Translations under genes and position numbers: made by a program
The notes under the pieces: generated by a model
What the model saw: the letters and a program-made list of their open reading frames with translations, nothing else
What the model was told of the DNA's origin: nothing
Database searches by the model: none
Shown here: positions 14,176 to 25,530 of the stretch, piece by piece
How the letters are laid out: each line of letters begins with the position of its first letter
Position numbering within the stretch: the stretch's first letter is position 1
From: Sanguinoderma infundibulare
Taxonomy: Eukaryota > Basidiomycota > Agaricomycetes > Polyporales > Polyporaceae
Length of the DNA: 64,000 nucleotides
Direction: 5' to 3'
Assembly: GCA_032821775.1 (NCBI GenBank)
Contig: JAVLRN010000017.1
Coordinates: 434,001-498,000, forward strand

Positions 14176-14946
14176 GGTTGAAGCGATTGTGTGGGACGAG
14201 GGACGACTGTACCCTGTCGAGGGTCGTCCGTGGTAGTTCTGAGTCATCCCGCGCAAGTCCAATATGGATAACCGATTTCGATCCAGCCTTGCGGATGTTG
14301 CGTCATTGCCGGGAAACCTTATCCGACCCTGTACCTCAGCCTGGGTATGATAGTCAAAGACCTGATGGTGTCAGTCAGCATATTATCCCTTCAAAAGAAC
14401 GCCGATGCGCGCCATTGCAAACTCGGCTGGGCGTGTTTTCCGGTTCGCCAGGCTCGGACACAGCTGGAAAGCTGTTGGTGCCGAGAAAAATGGAGACCGC
14501 AGCCCAGCTCTCTGTCTACATGATCATTCCTGCGACGTAGGTTGGCGTGCTCCGAAAACCAACATGAAGGTGTAAACGAGCCATTACGTCTTGTATCACG
14601 GGGGACACTGTTTGAATTGTCAATTTCAATTGAATTCGTTGATAGAGCTCTCTACTGACTGGAATAGATCCATCGAACCCGAGTGCACCAACATACTCAC
14701 GCAACACGGCGCATAAACGGCAGTTGTCGAGACAATTCGGGCCGTTATCGCTCACGCCTACAAGGACTTCGATGGCACTGGCATTGCCCCCATCAAGTAA
14801 TTAAGTACCCGCAAAGCTGCTGTTCGTAGTCCTCGAACGACTCTCGTGCAGCTCGCCGTGACACCACGCACGGGAAAACAGAGACATTCCTGGACACAAC
14901 TCTGTTAATAACAATTGTACTGAGCAGTTTCCAGGCGAGACATGTC
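14176..14946. other. Intergenic, nothing recognised
   Basis: A 79-codon minus-strand frame at 14516-14755 shows no recognisable motif. No RNA gene or repeat was seen. Confidence 0.5.
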
Positions 14947-16782
14947 CTAATACTTCTCCGCTTCTTCGACCCTCCACATGTCCCGCATCTGAAACGGACA
15001 GAGACGTATCTCGTCATCCGTGACGAACCTGTACTCGTCCACATAGTGCGACATCCCCAAGAGCTCACTGTGAAGGGACATGGCAGGGCAGGGCGGCGTG
15101 CCTCCCTGTTTCACCCAGATTGCCTGCACCGTGAGCTGTGCGAGGCGTGAGCCCGCGCGGGCCCGCCGGTCGAGCACGTCCGCGATACGGTCGCGGCACA
15201 GCTCGCGCGGGGTCACCGTGCGCGGCCATTCGATGTACACCGTCCGCAGATTGGGGCATACGACCCGCGACTCTGTCTCCTGGTATAACGCATCGCAGAG
15301 GATGCTGATAGGCATCAGGTCCTCGGGGCACAAGGCATCGCAATGATCCAACCGCGCATGGAGCTCACGGAGCTCCGGCATGTGTCGCAGCAAAAGTGGC
15401 CAGAAGGTGCGGTTGTGGTGGACTAAGACGCGCAGCGAGGTGACGTTCGTGAGCGGGATCGTCTGGGGGAGATTCGAGAGCCAGGGGTCCCAGTTCTCCG
15501 ACTCCACTTGGCCTTGGAGCCAGAACCCGGTCGAGGGGCCTTCGCAGACCAGATGGATCAACAGATCACGCATGACGAGCTCCATTGATGTGACCGTGGT
15601 CAGCACCCCGAGCTCAGGGAGGGGAAGGAGTTCGTGGGGCTCATCCGAGTCCATGTCATCGAGGCGGAGCAGAATGTTGTCCGGCAGGCGAAGGCGCGAC
15701 AGTATCTGGACCACATTTTTGTACCTGCACGAGACGAAGGCCACAGATCGAAGGTGGCTCAGCACGACAGGCGGCTCAGACGGGGTGTCGCCGTCCGGAA
15801 ATGCGCCAGGGACCATGGCGACATGGCAATGTTCGAGCTTCGGGGTGTTCGACAAAACGTGAAGGATGTCCGACAAATGCGGGGTTGATGACTCAGACAT
15901 GAAGCGGTCGAAGGAAAGATGGAGGTGGGTCAGGTTAGGGAAATGGTTGATCGGAATCCAATCGACTGAGGTAACGACAGCGAGTGCCTTGAGGGAATCT
16001 GTTTGACAGCCCAACATAATCCTTTGGAAGGGGAGATCCGAGTGCTCGGTGATGATTTCGTCCACATATGATAGCGTGAGAACCTCAAGAAGCGGGAGGT
16101 CGACGGACAAGATTCGAGCGACGTCTTGGCTAAGCGGGATCATGCCTAGGTCCAGCCTGCGGATTCGCGAAGCGTGCTTCCTCAGGGTTTCCTCGACCTT
16201 GGCGATTTGCGCATCCTTTTCAAAGCAGTCCCAGTGCACGGTACTGAGGAAGAGTGAGATGGGATTGGATCGCGCTCGCTCGCAAAATGCCTCGAGCGCT
16301 TCATCGTAACGTGCATCAATGGACGTCCAGAAGCTCGGAGTCTCTAGAAGAAGCTCTCGCCAGCGGTGACATACGTTTGCGATGGCGGTTATTGATGCGA
16401 TTGGGGCAAAATTGAGATCCCAGTTCTCGACAGTGGGGAGATAGATTGGTTGCGGCCACGATCCGAGAACGAATCGGAATATTGCGATGAGGAGTTCGGG
16501 GGGTAGCCTATGCATTGGCAAAAAGGAGTTCATCTGTAGATATATAGCGGCCAGAGTGGCGCGAGCTTGTGAAGCAGCATTAGACAGCTGATGGGGATTT
16601 TTTCTGTTAGCCACCAAGTTATTCCGCATTACTTGGCCGTGCGTGGTGTGCTGACCTCTTCATAGCTTTGTGTATTTCTTCAGCTAGATTTTTATATAAA
16701 AATTGGAGTAAACGTACCTCATTACGGGACCGCCTGCGAGCACCTTTTGCTCCAACTCCTGGATATCCGCCGAAAAGTTCAT
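14947..16782 (-). CDS. F-box/LRR protein
   Basis: A first exon (16782 to about 16725, MNFSADIQELEQKVLAGG) is joined by an intron to one long exon ending at 14947. The F-box is clear near the start of the long exon: LPMHRLPPELLIAIFRFVL, followed by VCHRWRELLLETPSFW. The rest has leucine-rich segments (PLLEVLTLSYVD, FPNLTHLHLSFD, TPKLEHCHVAM, MPELRELHARLD) typical of basidiomycete F-box proteins. The F-box binds Skp1 in an SCF ubiquitin ligase and the LRR-like tail would select the substrate. The long exon has no break. Agaricomycete genomes hold hundreds of such genes, so the target cannot be guessed. The start at 16782 was chosen because it follows the family's usual short coiled N-terminus. 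Confidence 0.85.
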
Positions 16783-17807
16783 GGCCCCACGGCTTGATAT
16801 ACTGGTTGCACCAGCATGAGGAGAGTTGGACTGTAGAGCAGTCTGATGATGCAATCGCACCTGTAAGGGGATACGATAGTTGACAAGTTGAATCGCTGGG
16901 TTGGCGTCGGGCGAGGCCGAGCTTACGCGGCGATTTGCTGCGCCTATTTCCAGCTGAGTCACAGTACTTCGTGAATACGGGTGCTAGCGTGAACGAGTTG
17001 AAATCAAGAAGCGAGCGAGAAGGACAAAATTATGTGGAGAAGCAAGCTAGAGGAGACGGGCTCGCGGTCGTCTGGACTCGCACGCATGTGCGGCGATGGG
17101 AGAGAAAATTGCGTCGAGCACAAGCGCCTGTGGCTCGGCTGCTGGACGATGGGCGCCGGCCTCTCAAGCTCTCAAGCTCGGCGTTCATCGGCACTGTAAC
17201 AGTCGTTTTATGTTAGGGTCTGATTTGAACATCTATTGTGCGATTTCCCTGATGCGTCCCGGTGCGCACAATGGATGCGCGCATCACGCGGGCTCTGGTG
17301 CTATATGCAGCGTCCCTAAACCAAAAAGCGAGTCAAACATCTACGGTATCACACAGAGACGGGGAGGAAAGACTTACTTGGTCGATTGACATTTTCTCCG
17401 ACTCGGAGTCTCATGCTAGACCAGAGGTTACCACGGCAATGCAGCTGGACGCCCGGAACCAGCCGGAACGGTATTTACTATTTAGGGCAGGTTTCAAGCC
17501 TGGATCACGGATCCGGCGCCTCGGACGAGCAAGATGAACACCCTGTTACATTTTGTACAACGCGAACTCAACACAAGAAATCACGAATGAGCCCTCGCCA
17601 ACCAGCCGAGGTGCCGCGGGATGGGTTCTAAAGATCGAGAAGAGATAGTATACGCGGCGGTACCCGATGTGAGCGTTTTGTGCTTTTCTACACCGTGCTT
17701 GTTGATACTACATGAGCAGATACCAAACACGTCGAGGGACAGCGATATGAGAGCGAAGCGAAGGAAGTGAGGTGGGTGCGGAGCTGAGGCGAAGGGAAGG
17801 GGATACT
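16783..17807. other. Intergenic, nothing recognised
   Basis: The F-box gene promoter lies at the left. The remaining short plus-strand frames look non-coding. No repeat was recognised. Confidence 0.5.
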
Positions 17808-17882
17808 TTACTGATAGACCTTGAGCCAGGCAACGTCGAAGTACGCGTTGGTGAACGCGCTCGGGTTCTCGTCCACATACGC
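17808..17882 (-). pseudogene. Orphan last exon of a GH16 glycosidase
   Basis: On the minus strand, an acceptor (ttgcag) is followed by AYVDENPSAFTNAYFDVAW and LKVYQ, then TAA at 17810-17808. The GH16 gene at 41500-43112 ends with the nearly identical AYVDQNPTAFANAYFDIAW, LKIYE, stop. No other GH16 exon is visible upstream of this fragment (17883-18271). It is therefore a stranded 3' exon, probably left by deletion or partial duplication. Confidence 0.75.
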
Positions 17883-17989
17883 TGCAAATGCGCGACCTCA
17901 TCAATCTCTGGATAACGTCCGACTCAAACATGCCATCCTTCGAGCGATTCTACGACCCCTCGAGAATATCTCCCCCAGACTCAAATACA

Positions 17990-19525
17990 CCTCCCCCAGA
18001 GCATACAGAGGCCAATGATAGATCAGGCAGACTTGCACCGTTCGCGCTAGATCCCCCCGTGATCGCGGTCTTCGCATGCATCTCATGATATCACGCTCGT
18101 CAAGGGGGCAACATCGAACACAAGAAGTACCAATATTCGAATTCCCGTGTGCGCACAACAGTGACCAGAACCTATGTGTCGACGTTTACCTGAATGCGAT
18201 ATAAAACCACACATGAATACCAATCCGAATACATAGCCCGAAACTGGATCCAGCCGGTTAGAGCACCACGGTTACGACACGGTGAACTATGATACAGCAG
18301 TTAGATCGAGAGCATGCACAAGCGCGCAGATGCGACTCACGTAGACCACGTCGTCAAGCAAGCCGTGCTGCGCGACGGCGACGAGAGGTGGTTGGTGGTT
18401 TGCAGCCGAGTTGATCGACCCGAGGCGGTAGAAACCCGCGGGGAGACCATTGGCGACGGTCGCAGAGAGGACCCCGTTCACGGCGGGGGTGCTCAAGCTC
18501 TTGAAGAACGCGAACGTAGTCGGGTTCGTTGGCGTGGTCTGGTCGAGTGCTTGCAGCGCCTCGATGACGACGCTCGAGAAGCCCTTGATGTCGCCGCCGC
18601 CGTCGACGGTCTGTGGTGCGGCGAAGTAGTTCTCGGTGGGGTTCGTGAGGAAGCCGGTGGCGAGGTGCGAGATCGACAGCTGGATGGTGAAGGCCTGGTT
18701 CGCGGCGATCGTCACCCCGTTCTTGGGGAAGACGAACTTGGCGGAGGGCATGTTCGTCGACGCCGCGATGATGCCCATAGGCGCGGGGTTGCACGAACCG
18801 GTTCGGATTTGCTTGCCGTTCGTGATCGGAAGGTTGGGGACGGTGGCACAGAAGTTGATGAAGTTGTTGGAGGATGTGAGCGAGGGGACTTGGCCCGAAA
18901 TTGGCGGGTGCTGGCCGTCGTTCTCGAACCCCGTCGCGATCACGGACGGGATAAGTGCTGACAAGGTATGTCGTGCGTTAGCTCTCGGGGATACAAAGGT
19001 AGAATTGCGTTGTGCACGCACTCAGACAGCTTTGGGGGTCGGTGTCACAGTCGTTGTCCACGCAGGGTAACGGCGGCCGCGGTGGACGAGGCGGATAAGG
19101 CGGACGAGGCGGCCGAGGCGGCCGAGCAAGCATGGCGTTAACTTCGTTCTGGAACCCCTCCTTGAAATGCAACATTATCAGACATGGCGGTGCACCATGT
19201 AACTTGGCAACATACCAGCGGCGAGGCTTGCGTGAAGATTGAGAGGAGAGGAAGGATAACAGCAAAAGAGCAAGAGTGCTTCATGGCTTAAGTGGCGGGG
19301 GAGAGAACGTTGACGAAGAGCTAGCTTTGAAGAGGGGTAGGACCAAAGAACTGAACTAGTTAGTCAAGAGGAAGGAGAGAGAGCAGATACAGCTCCATGA
19401 ATGAGCGTTGGGACATATGCCAGCCTGAAGAGGCTGCCATCGGCTCGCAAGCACTTGACCAGCTTGTCCACTGGTCAGCCTCGTGGACTACCTTGAACGC
19501 AGCTGACAGACTACGCAACCACAGA
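17990..19525. repeat. Left arm of inverted duplication (secreted protein locus)
   Basis: The reverse complement of this stretch matches about 25200-26765 through the promoter, the whole gene and about 300 bases of 3' flank. Examples are the shared caagtctgcctga and gatatcatgagatgcatg blocks downstream and the agtctgtcagctgcg block upstream. The arms are about 5.7 kb apart. Confidence 0.75.
18272..19284 (-). CDS. Small secreted protein, basidiomycete family (copy 1)
   Basis: Four exons are inferred. Exon 1 is a signal peptide (MKHSCSFAVILPLLSIFTQ). Exon 2 has a Pro/Arg-rich run (PPRPPRPPYPPRPPRPP) and CVDNDCDTDPQSC. Exon 3 is the main domain, from ALIPSVIATGFE through NNFINFCATVPNLPITNG, GSCNPAPMGIIAAS, NMPSAKF and GLPAGFYRLGSINSAANHQ. 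The last exon is FTVS and stop at 18274-18272. Homologues are common in Agaricomycetes and are often mislabelled ribosomal protein S17. Function is unknown, and the signal peptide implies secretion. The copy at 25531-26446 lies in opposite orientation. The (PPR/PPY)n run is absent from that copy, which has an acidic linker instead, and the TATA box of the other copy is missing here. Confidence 0.8.
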
Positions 19526-19636
19526 ACTTAGTCGTCATCAGTAAAGAATTGTCCTATAATATACAGGGTAACAGACGGGACAGGTATCGTTGAATGTGCA
19601 TATCACCGCGATGCGCAGATGAAGTCCGATACATTG

Positions 19637-20299
19637 TCAATGCTCGGAATCAGGCAACGAGAGCGGCACAAAGATCGGACCGCCTCCGTGCCGGTCTGAT
19701 AACCTCCGCGCGTGAAGGCTGTCTTTGATCAAGCGAGTGATCAGCGCGCTTTCATCTGCCCCATCGGTGGCGAGCACGAATCCCTCGCGTTCCAGGTGCT
19801 TGATGACTGCGAGCGTCCAGTCCTCGCAGTCCCACAGTTCGGACGTGGGAAGGGGAAGGTGGTTGCCGCAGATGGCCTAGGTCAGCGTCCGACGACGAAG
19901 GGTCTCTAAGACACGATTCGATGTGGTTCGGAGATGGGATACACGTACTTCTTCGAGTTTCCGCAGATCATCCCTCTCAACCAGCCCAATCCGTACGCCT
20001 CCGCTGTATTCCGACGAGCGGTCGAGCGTCTCGTCGCAACCACATGTTGTCCAGTTGAGTGCCCTCTGCAAGCCGGTGATGTGGTTGTCGTGGAGGTGGA
20101 AGACGCGACACCGGCGCGAACGCTCGTCGGTGACGACAGCGATCGCCCAGTGCGTGGTCAGCTTGGATGACGTTGATATTACGACGATTGAGAGGTTTGA
20201 ATTGGTTTCGTGTCCGAGGTGGACGTCTTGCGCGGTTTCACGCGTTGTACGGGTTGCGTTGAGCAGTCTTCTTAGTTGGTCTTGAATTGATTGGTCCAT
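19637..20299 (-). CDS. LRAT/NlpC-like (permuted papain-fold) small protein, inferred
   Basis: Two exons (20299 to about 19955 and about 19877-19637) join in frame across a GT-AG intron (gtacgt to ctag). The first holds LTTHWAIAVVTDE and RVFHLHDN. The second holds LWDCEDWTLAVIKHLEREGFV and ends LSLPDSEH, stop. A His in an HWAI strand followed much later by a Cys at the start of a helix (CEDW) is the layout of circularly permuted NlpC/P60 proteins such as LRAT, where His and Cys form the catalytic pair. I infer a papain-like fold with possible acyltransferase or peptidase activity. The fungal family is otherwise unnamed to me. The frame is intact. Confidence 0.5.
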
Positions 20300-21379
20300 G
20301 AGCGGGATATATTCCTGTCACGATGCTGGCGAATAAACCACCAACGCGGAGGTGGTTGTTGGTTGTAGAGAGCGACTATAACTAGGCAAACCGAGTTTTC
20401 CGATTTTCCAGCCTTTTATACTGCGCCGAAACCGTCTGTTAGCCCGGACAATTGTGGCAAAGCTTCCCGACTTTCCTTTCTGGTCGCTGCATGGCCATGG
20501 AGATGCATATGGCTATTTCTGCCAGCGGGGCCATGGTGCAGCGGCCACTGCAGCACTTGGGCGTGGGCGTCCTCGATCGCCAAGGATGGCCTACAAAGGC
20601 AGGCTGTGAGTGTGTCTCCCACGAACGGCCATACCTTGGACGATGCCATGCCAGACAATCGTATGGGAGTATAGTCGAAGCTCGGACGGGTTGTTGAGTA
20701 GTAGGTGATCGGGGGATGAGGTCAAGGAGCTCGATGTGTCGGCTCCCACCAGGCGACGCGAGCGGCTACTGCCCCTGCCTTGAGCGGCACCGTCTCCAAA
20801 GGTCAGCTCGTCGCTGTCGCTTCCTCCCCTCATTGCTGTCCTTCGAATCTTCACTGGTCTGCGATGTTGCGAAGCTATACTCTTCTGAGAGCTGCAGGGG
20901 TCTCTCTCCACTCTTCCTCTGCGACTTGTCCAAATAACTGAGCTGGCGACCGAAGAAGACTTGTGGAACTGAGGAAGGGCCGACCTTATTATGGAGATTG
21001 AGCTGACAGGAGAGGCGAACGTCGATCGATCGTTATAAGAGGCAACGATGATTGCAATTGGTGTGTGTTCTCGTTTGTTATCTACGTCCCCGCTGTGAAA
21101 TTTGCATCGCCGACAATGTCCCCACTGCGCTCAGCGCTATCGTAGCCTTGGTATTCGTCCAGAACATCTGTTTTTGTGAGTCCCGCTGCATCCAATTTCC
21201 AATGCCGAGCCCTTACTTTCTTCCTTTCACCTCTCAATAAGCCGTTTGCGGGCACCCAACGTGCGCCAGGAACTTTTTTGGGGTGTCTAGACGTCTGTCG
21301 CCTAGTCGACGATCCCAATCGTAGTGCTGCAAGGTTCTGCCCACTCTCCATCTTGCCAAGTCGTAGAACTCGATGAAAT
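20300..21379. other. Intergenic, nothing recognised
   Basis: Short frames occur on both strands (for example 20591-20911 minus), but none shows a motif or plausible splice partners. Confidence 0.45.
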
Positions 21380-21860
21380 CTTCGAGGATTGCGAACGGGT
21401 CGACCCACCGTTCCACTCCTTTGGTCTCATGGTGACGGCTTGCGGTCGACGATCGGCGTCTTCATCGAGCGACCGCCACGGCTGTCCTGGTCGGTGACAA
21501 TCACGTACTGCGCGTGTTGTTGGGTGATATTTAGGCGTTCCGCGGGGGCGTGGATGTTCGTGCCTTTGGACGGGAAGTGCGTGGAGAGGGCAGTCGCGGG
21601 GAGGCCGAGGTGAAGGCCGACGAGGTCCGAGGAGCGCGGAGCAGAGCCCGTCGGCGTGGAGGAGGGTCGGGGTGTGAGATGCGGATGGAGTGGGTGGGGT
21701 GAGTTGTTGGATTACTTGGAGGGACGCGGGCACGGCATGTACCATTCTATGATCAATGCTCTGGTGGCGGAGAGCTGATTTTCCGGGGCTGGCCAATCCT
21801 TTTGTGCAACAGGGTCCTGCTGCGTGTACCCATCCGATGGCGAAGAGGAAGACATTTTCT
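21380..21860 (-). pseudogene. Decayed 5' fragment of the DHH phosphoesterase gene
   Basis: Nucleotide similarity to 23390-23870 is obvious in the same orientation: the start region (gaggaagacatttt), the first intron, the block encoding the HADGLCSALL equivalent, and the ttggacgggaagtg block. The offset is about 2.0 kb. Base changes and indels destroy the frame, and the copy stops before the DHH motif. It is a partial tandem duplicate lying downstream of the intact gene. Confidence 0.8.
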
Positions 21861-22298
21861 CGTTAGTCTGGACAAGCGGATGACACCGAGCGTTCCGCAG
21901 TCCCCACAGCTCAACGTTTACTACTTACCAATTTGGTATCGTGTTCTCGGACGAACATATCTGGCTGTCTGCAGCCTACCAACTTGGACTAACGGGACCC
22001 TCGCTCGTCGTGGCGCATCCAAGTAATCAGCCTTCTCGCGCAGGACGCGCCTTTCTCTTCTGTCGAGACTCTCATACAGGAACATGAGGGACACGCTCCC
22101 TCCGCAAGGTGCGCCGTTCCTTACGAGTGATATACCTGACGTATCTCGAGCGTTCATGATTGCCATCCAGACGCTGCCTGGTGGTGCGTATTAGTTTATC
22201 ACCAAGAGGTATTCGCTAATCCGATCCATTCCAGTGTCAAAGTTCGGACAAAGCAATGACGATCGTCCCGAGAAAACACAGCTCTAATTCTTCTTCAA

Positions 22299-23851
22299 CT
22301 ATCTGTCTAGGGTGTTGTTCTCGTTCGAGACTCCTCTCTCTGTCCTTCGTTTCTTTCTTGGCCGCGGCGACCCGCCGTCCTCCCGTTCCGCATTCGCCAT
22401 AACATCCCAGAGCTTCTCGAACTCTTGCGTGCGGACTATTCCACCGCTGGTCTGCAACATGATGGTGAGTTTGACTTCTCCATTGCCAGGTGTCGTGTAC
22501 ACCTCAATCAAAGCTCACCTCCTTGTGTCCACGCGCAAAATCGTCTCCCATTGCTTCCATCAGCCCCGTCACGCACGATGCGTAGTCCTTCAAGATCGCA
22601 ATGATATCGACCTCTCCCTCTCCATCTGGCGTCCTCCATGTCTTTGCTATCCGGCACGCGAAGTTCGTCACCCCCGCGTTGTACCCGTCGTTCGCGCACA
22701 TCACGACCTGGAGCCGCTTGCTTTTGAGCGACGACGTCCAACGCGTCGCGATCAACTGGCCCATACCAGGCATTGAGATTCAGCTTCTCGCGATCGCAAA
22801 ATTGAGCTGAGGCCTACCGGGTGGACCTGCGCTGGGCTCGATATCCGTATGAGCGCGACGCGACCGTCTCCAGAGAACACTGGGGGGTTGCGCGCGTTGC
22901 GCTCGGTCTCCGCCTTGACCGACGCGCGGGCTTCGTGCAGTCGCCTAACATCCTTATTCAACGTCTCCAGGGAGATGACGTCCTTCGGAGAGGTGCTGGA
23001 CAGGAGGACTCGCCAGGCGGTCTCGACGTCGTACTCCGCTGATCGGCGCGCTGTGGTTCAAGTTAGTCCTGCGCGCTGGAACGCAGTGTCGGTCTCGTCG
23101 CGCCAGCACTTACGCGCGTTGATGAGGCTGATCGCCTCCGCGAACGCCTTCTTCGTCCACCGCTTCGGACACTCGCGCATGTCCGGGAACGGCGCCCCCC
23201 ACTTAAACCCCGTCCCCAGGTCGCCCATCGTGCCCATCGCACAAAGCCAGTCCATTCTCTCCTTCAGCTCGCGGTCGCAGACAAGCGGAAGGCACACCTC
23301 GTACGCAAGCGTGCTCGCCGTCGCGACGGGCGGGCACCCCGCCGATGAGCACACGACCGCGCGGTCCGGGAAGTCCGTGCTCCAGTGGTGGTCGACGATC
23401 AGCATCTTCGTCGCCGGATCGGGCGCGATCGACAGGCCGCCGCGGCTGCCCTGGTCAGTGACGATGACGTACCGCGCGTCGTATTGGACGATTTTGGTGC
23501 GCTCGGCGGGGGCGTGGATGTTCGCGCCTTTGGACGGGAAGTGGACGGAGAGGGCGGACGCTGGGAGGTCGAGGTGGAGGAGGGTTGAGCGGACGAGGAG
23601 CGCGGAGCAGAGCCCGTCGGCGTCTTTGTCCGGGAGGAGGAGGGTCGGGGCGCGGGATTCAGCGCTGCCAGTGGAGGGAGTGGGTGAGGTGAGCATAAGA
23701 TGTGGGATGATTTGGAGGGGCGTGCGGGTGGTGCGTACCATTCTCTGATGAATGCTCTGGCGGCGAAGAGCTGATTTTCGGGGGCCGGCCAGGTCTTTTG
23801 TGCAACTTCAGGGTCCTGCTGCGTGTCCGTGTCTGACGAGGAGGAAGACAT
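22299..23851 (-). CDS. DHH-family phosphoesterase
   Basis: Start at 23851 (MSSSSSDTDTQQDPEV). Exon 1 ends RAFIREW before a gtacgc donor. Later exons carry LLLPDKDADGLCSALL (motif I-like, near residue 55), VIVTDQG, MLIVDHHWS (DHH motif, near residue 125), TMGDLGTG, and near the end FARGHKE spliced to TSGG, which fits the GGGH-type DHHA1 substrate motif. A basic KKRR stretch lies close to the C-terminus (stop at 22299) and may be a nuclear signal. DHH/DHHA1 proteins are manganese-dependent phosphodiesterases or single-strand exonucleases related to RecJ. Spliced length is about 450 residues with no breaks. The substrate is unknown. A damaged partial copy lies 2 kb downstream at 21380-21860. Confidence 0.8.
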
Positions 23852-25199
23852 TTTTGTTAGTCTGGAAAGGAGATGTGGTGGCAGTCGGTCAAGAGACGTT
23901 GTCGACCTGATCAGACTCAATCTCCATCCTTATCCTCGGAGCACGTTCCGCGGCTTTCTGGCTGAATGAATTTTTCGTTTCCATCGGACGGCCCCTTGTT
24001 TGGCCACGATGACGTAGCACTGCGTATGCGATCAAGGAAGATGAGGGTCATCTGAATACCCGTCACTCTCCTGCTTCCGCCCCCTCGCTACTTGAGCGAC
24101 GATGACAGCATTATCTCTGCCCACGAACATGGCGGTGAGCCCTCTTACCGTATTCATATTGTAATGTGCATGTTCATCCGGTCTGCAGACTTCGTACCGC
24201 ACATTCTGGACCCAAAGCGCCAAGCCTGGTAAGACTTCTATTATCAGCTGTGGGGTCGTTTTGGAGAAGCCATTCTCAATGATGTACCCGGCAAACCACT
24301 TCCTGACCGTTTTATGGACGTCGCTCAGCCATCTGTCCTCCACGCCTTCAAGATGGCCCACGTCGATCACTTGCTCGTGCGCGAGGAGTACTTAACGATT
24401 TCCGATCGCCTCTCGAACGCTCATGAGAAGATGCCAGTGGATGACATGCAAGGCTGCTTGCTTCTCGGTCAATTGGGCATCGGCATGCGCCCTTCCTTCC
24501 TTCGCCCAGCGCAGACAACCCCGGACGGTCCCGACCGCACCCTACGGCGACGGCGACTCTGGCTAACCCTTCTAAATGCATTCGCTCTCCGGGCGGATGA
24601 CCGCCCTCGGTGTCGACGTCGATGACGTCGAGTACTACTATGGCCGCCTCCTTCAAGTACTATCGCACACCCGCTTTCGGACTTTCTCGCCGACTAGTCA
24701 GGACCTCTGTTGCGAAATACATGATGGTCCTGGCGTGTTTCGTATCCTGAGTCTGTGCGACAAAGTCGGCTTCGGCAGGTACGTACGTGCACGCCTTCTA
24801 CAGTGGCTAAAGGACGTAATTCGTCGCTTCCGGATAGACCATGGCACCACGGCGCTGGCACTGCATATTTACCGTTGACGGGACGGTGATCGCGACGGAG
24901 GGCGACCCCTCCGCTGCGATCGATTCGCTGACATGCAGAGGCACAGTGCTGTTCGATGCCGTCGGGCTCGAGCCCAAGCTCGTCAGGCTCCTGGCAAGTT
25001 AGCCTCGATGGTGGTCCGGAATGGTTCTGATACATGTACCGTCAGAGACGCTCCAAATAGTACGGATAACCCCGTCCGGTCCGCGGCTCTCTCGGAGAGG
25101 ACGACAACGGCGCCGTTTATAAATGACACTCAGTCCGAACAGACGCATGCCGTTGGGGGAGAATGCCAACTGCAAAGACGGCGTCCTCCTAATTCGGCC
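23852..25199. other. Intergenic, no gene I can support
   Basis: Promoter of the DHH gene at the left. A 112-codon minus frame (24032-24370, with KWFAGYIIENGFSK) and a 100-codon plus frame (24576-24878) look weakly protein-like, but neither has a recognisable domain or splice partner. Confidence 0.4.
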
Positions 25200-25339
25200 A
25201 AGTTGTTTGGTTGAGTAGTCTGTCAGCTGCGTGCAAGTTGGCCCATGAGGCTGACCGAGAAGTGGAGGAGGCTCGCAAGTTTGTCAAGTGCATGCCAGCC
25301 GATGGCAGCCTCCTCAGGCTGACTTTTCCGGCTGCATCG

Positions 25340-25347
25340 TATATAAA
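25340..25347 (+). promoter_or_regulatory. TATA box of secreted protein copy 2
   Basis: tatataaa lies 184 bases before the ATG. A CT-rich stretch (ctctctctccttcccc) follows at 25379, as is usual near fungal transcription starts. The matching stretch of copy 1 lacks about 20 bases here and has no TATA box. Confidence 0.6.
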
Positions 25348-25530
25348 CCTCCCAACGCACAACCACGGAGCTGTATTCGCTCTCTCTCCTTCCCCATTCC
25401 CTCCCTTTGCAGCACCGTAACCGCCTCCTTGTATGTGTTAGCCTCCGTTGCATGTACGCCCGCTCTTGGCTAACCTCTCCGTAATACACCCCTTCATATC
25501 TAGCTCCACCTCCTCCCCACCACCGAAGCC

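Noticed and set aside
18314..18961. 215-codon plus-strand frame
   Set aside because: It is the antisense shadow of the secreted protein gene. GC-rich third positions keep the opposite strand open.
22849..23748. 299-codon plus-strand frame
   Set aside because: Antisense to the DHH phosphoesterase exons, which carry clear motifs.
24032..24878. Two weakly protein-like frames between the DHH gene and the secreted protein gene
   Set aside because: No recognisable domain, splice partners or duplicated counterpart, so too weak to call genes.
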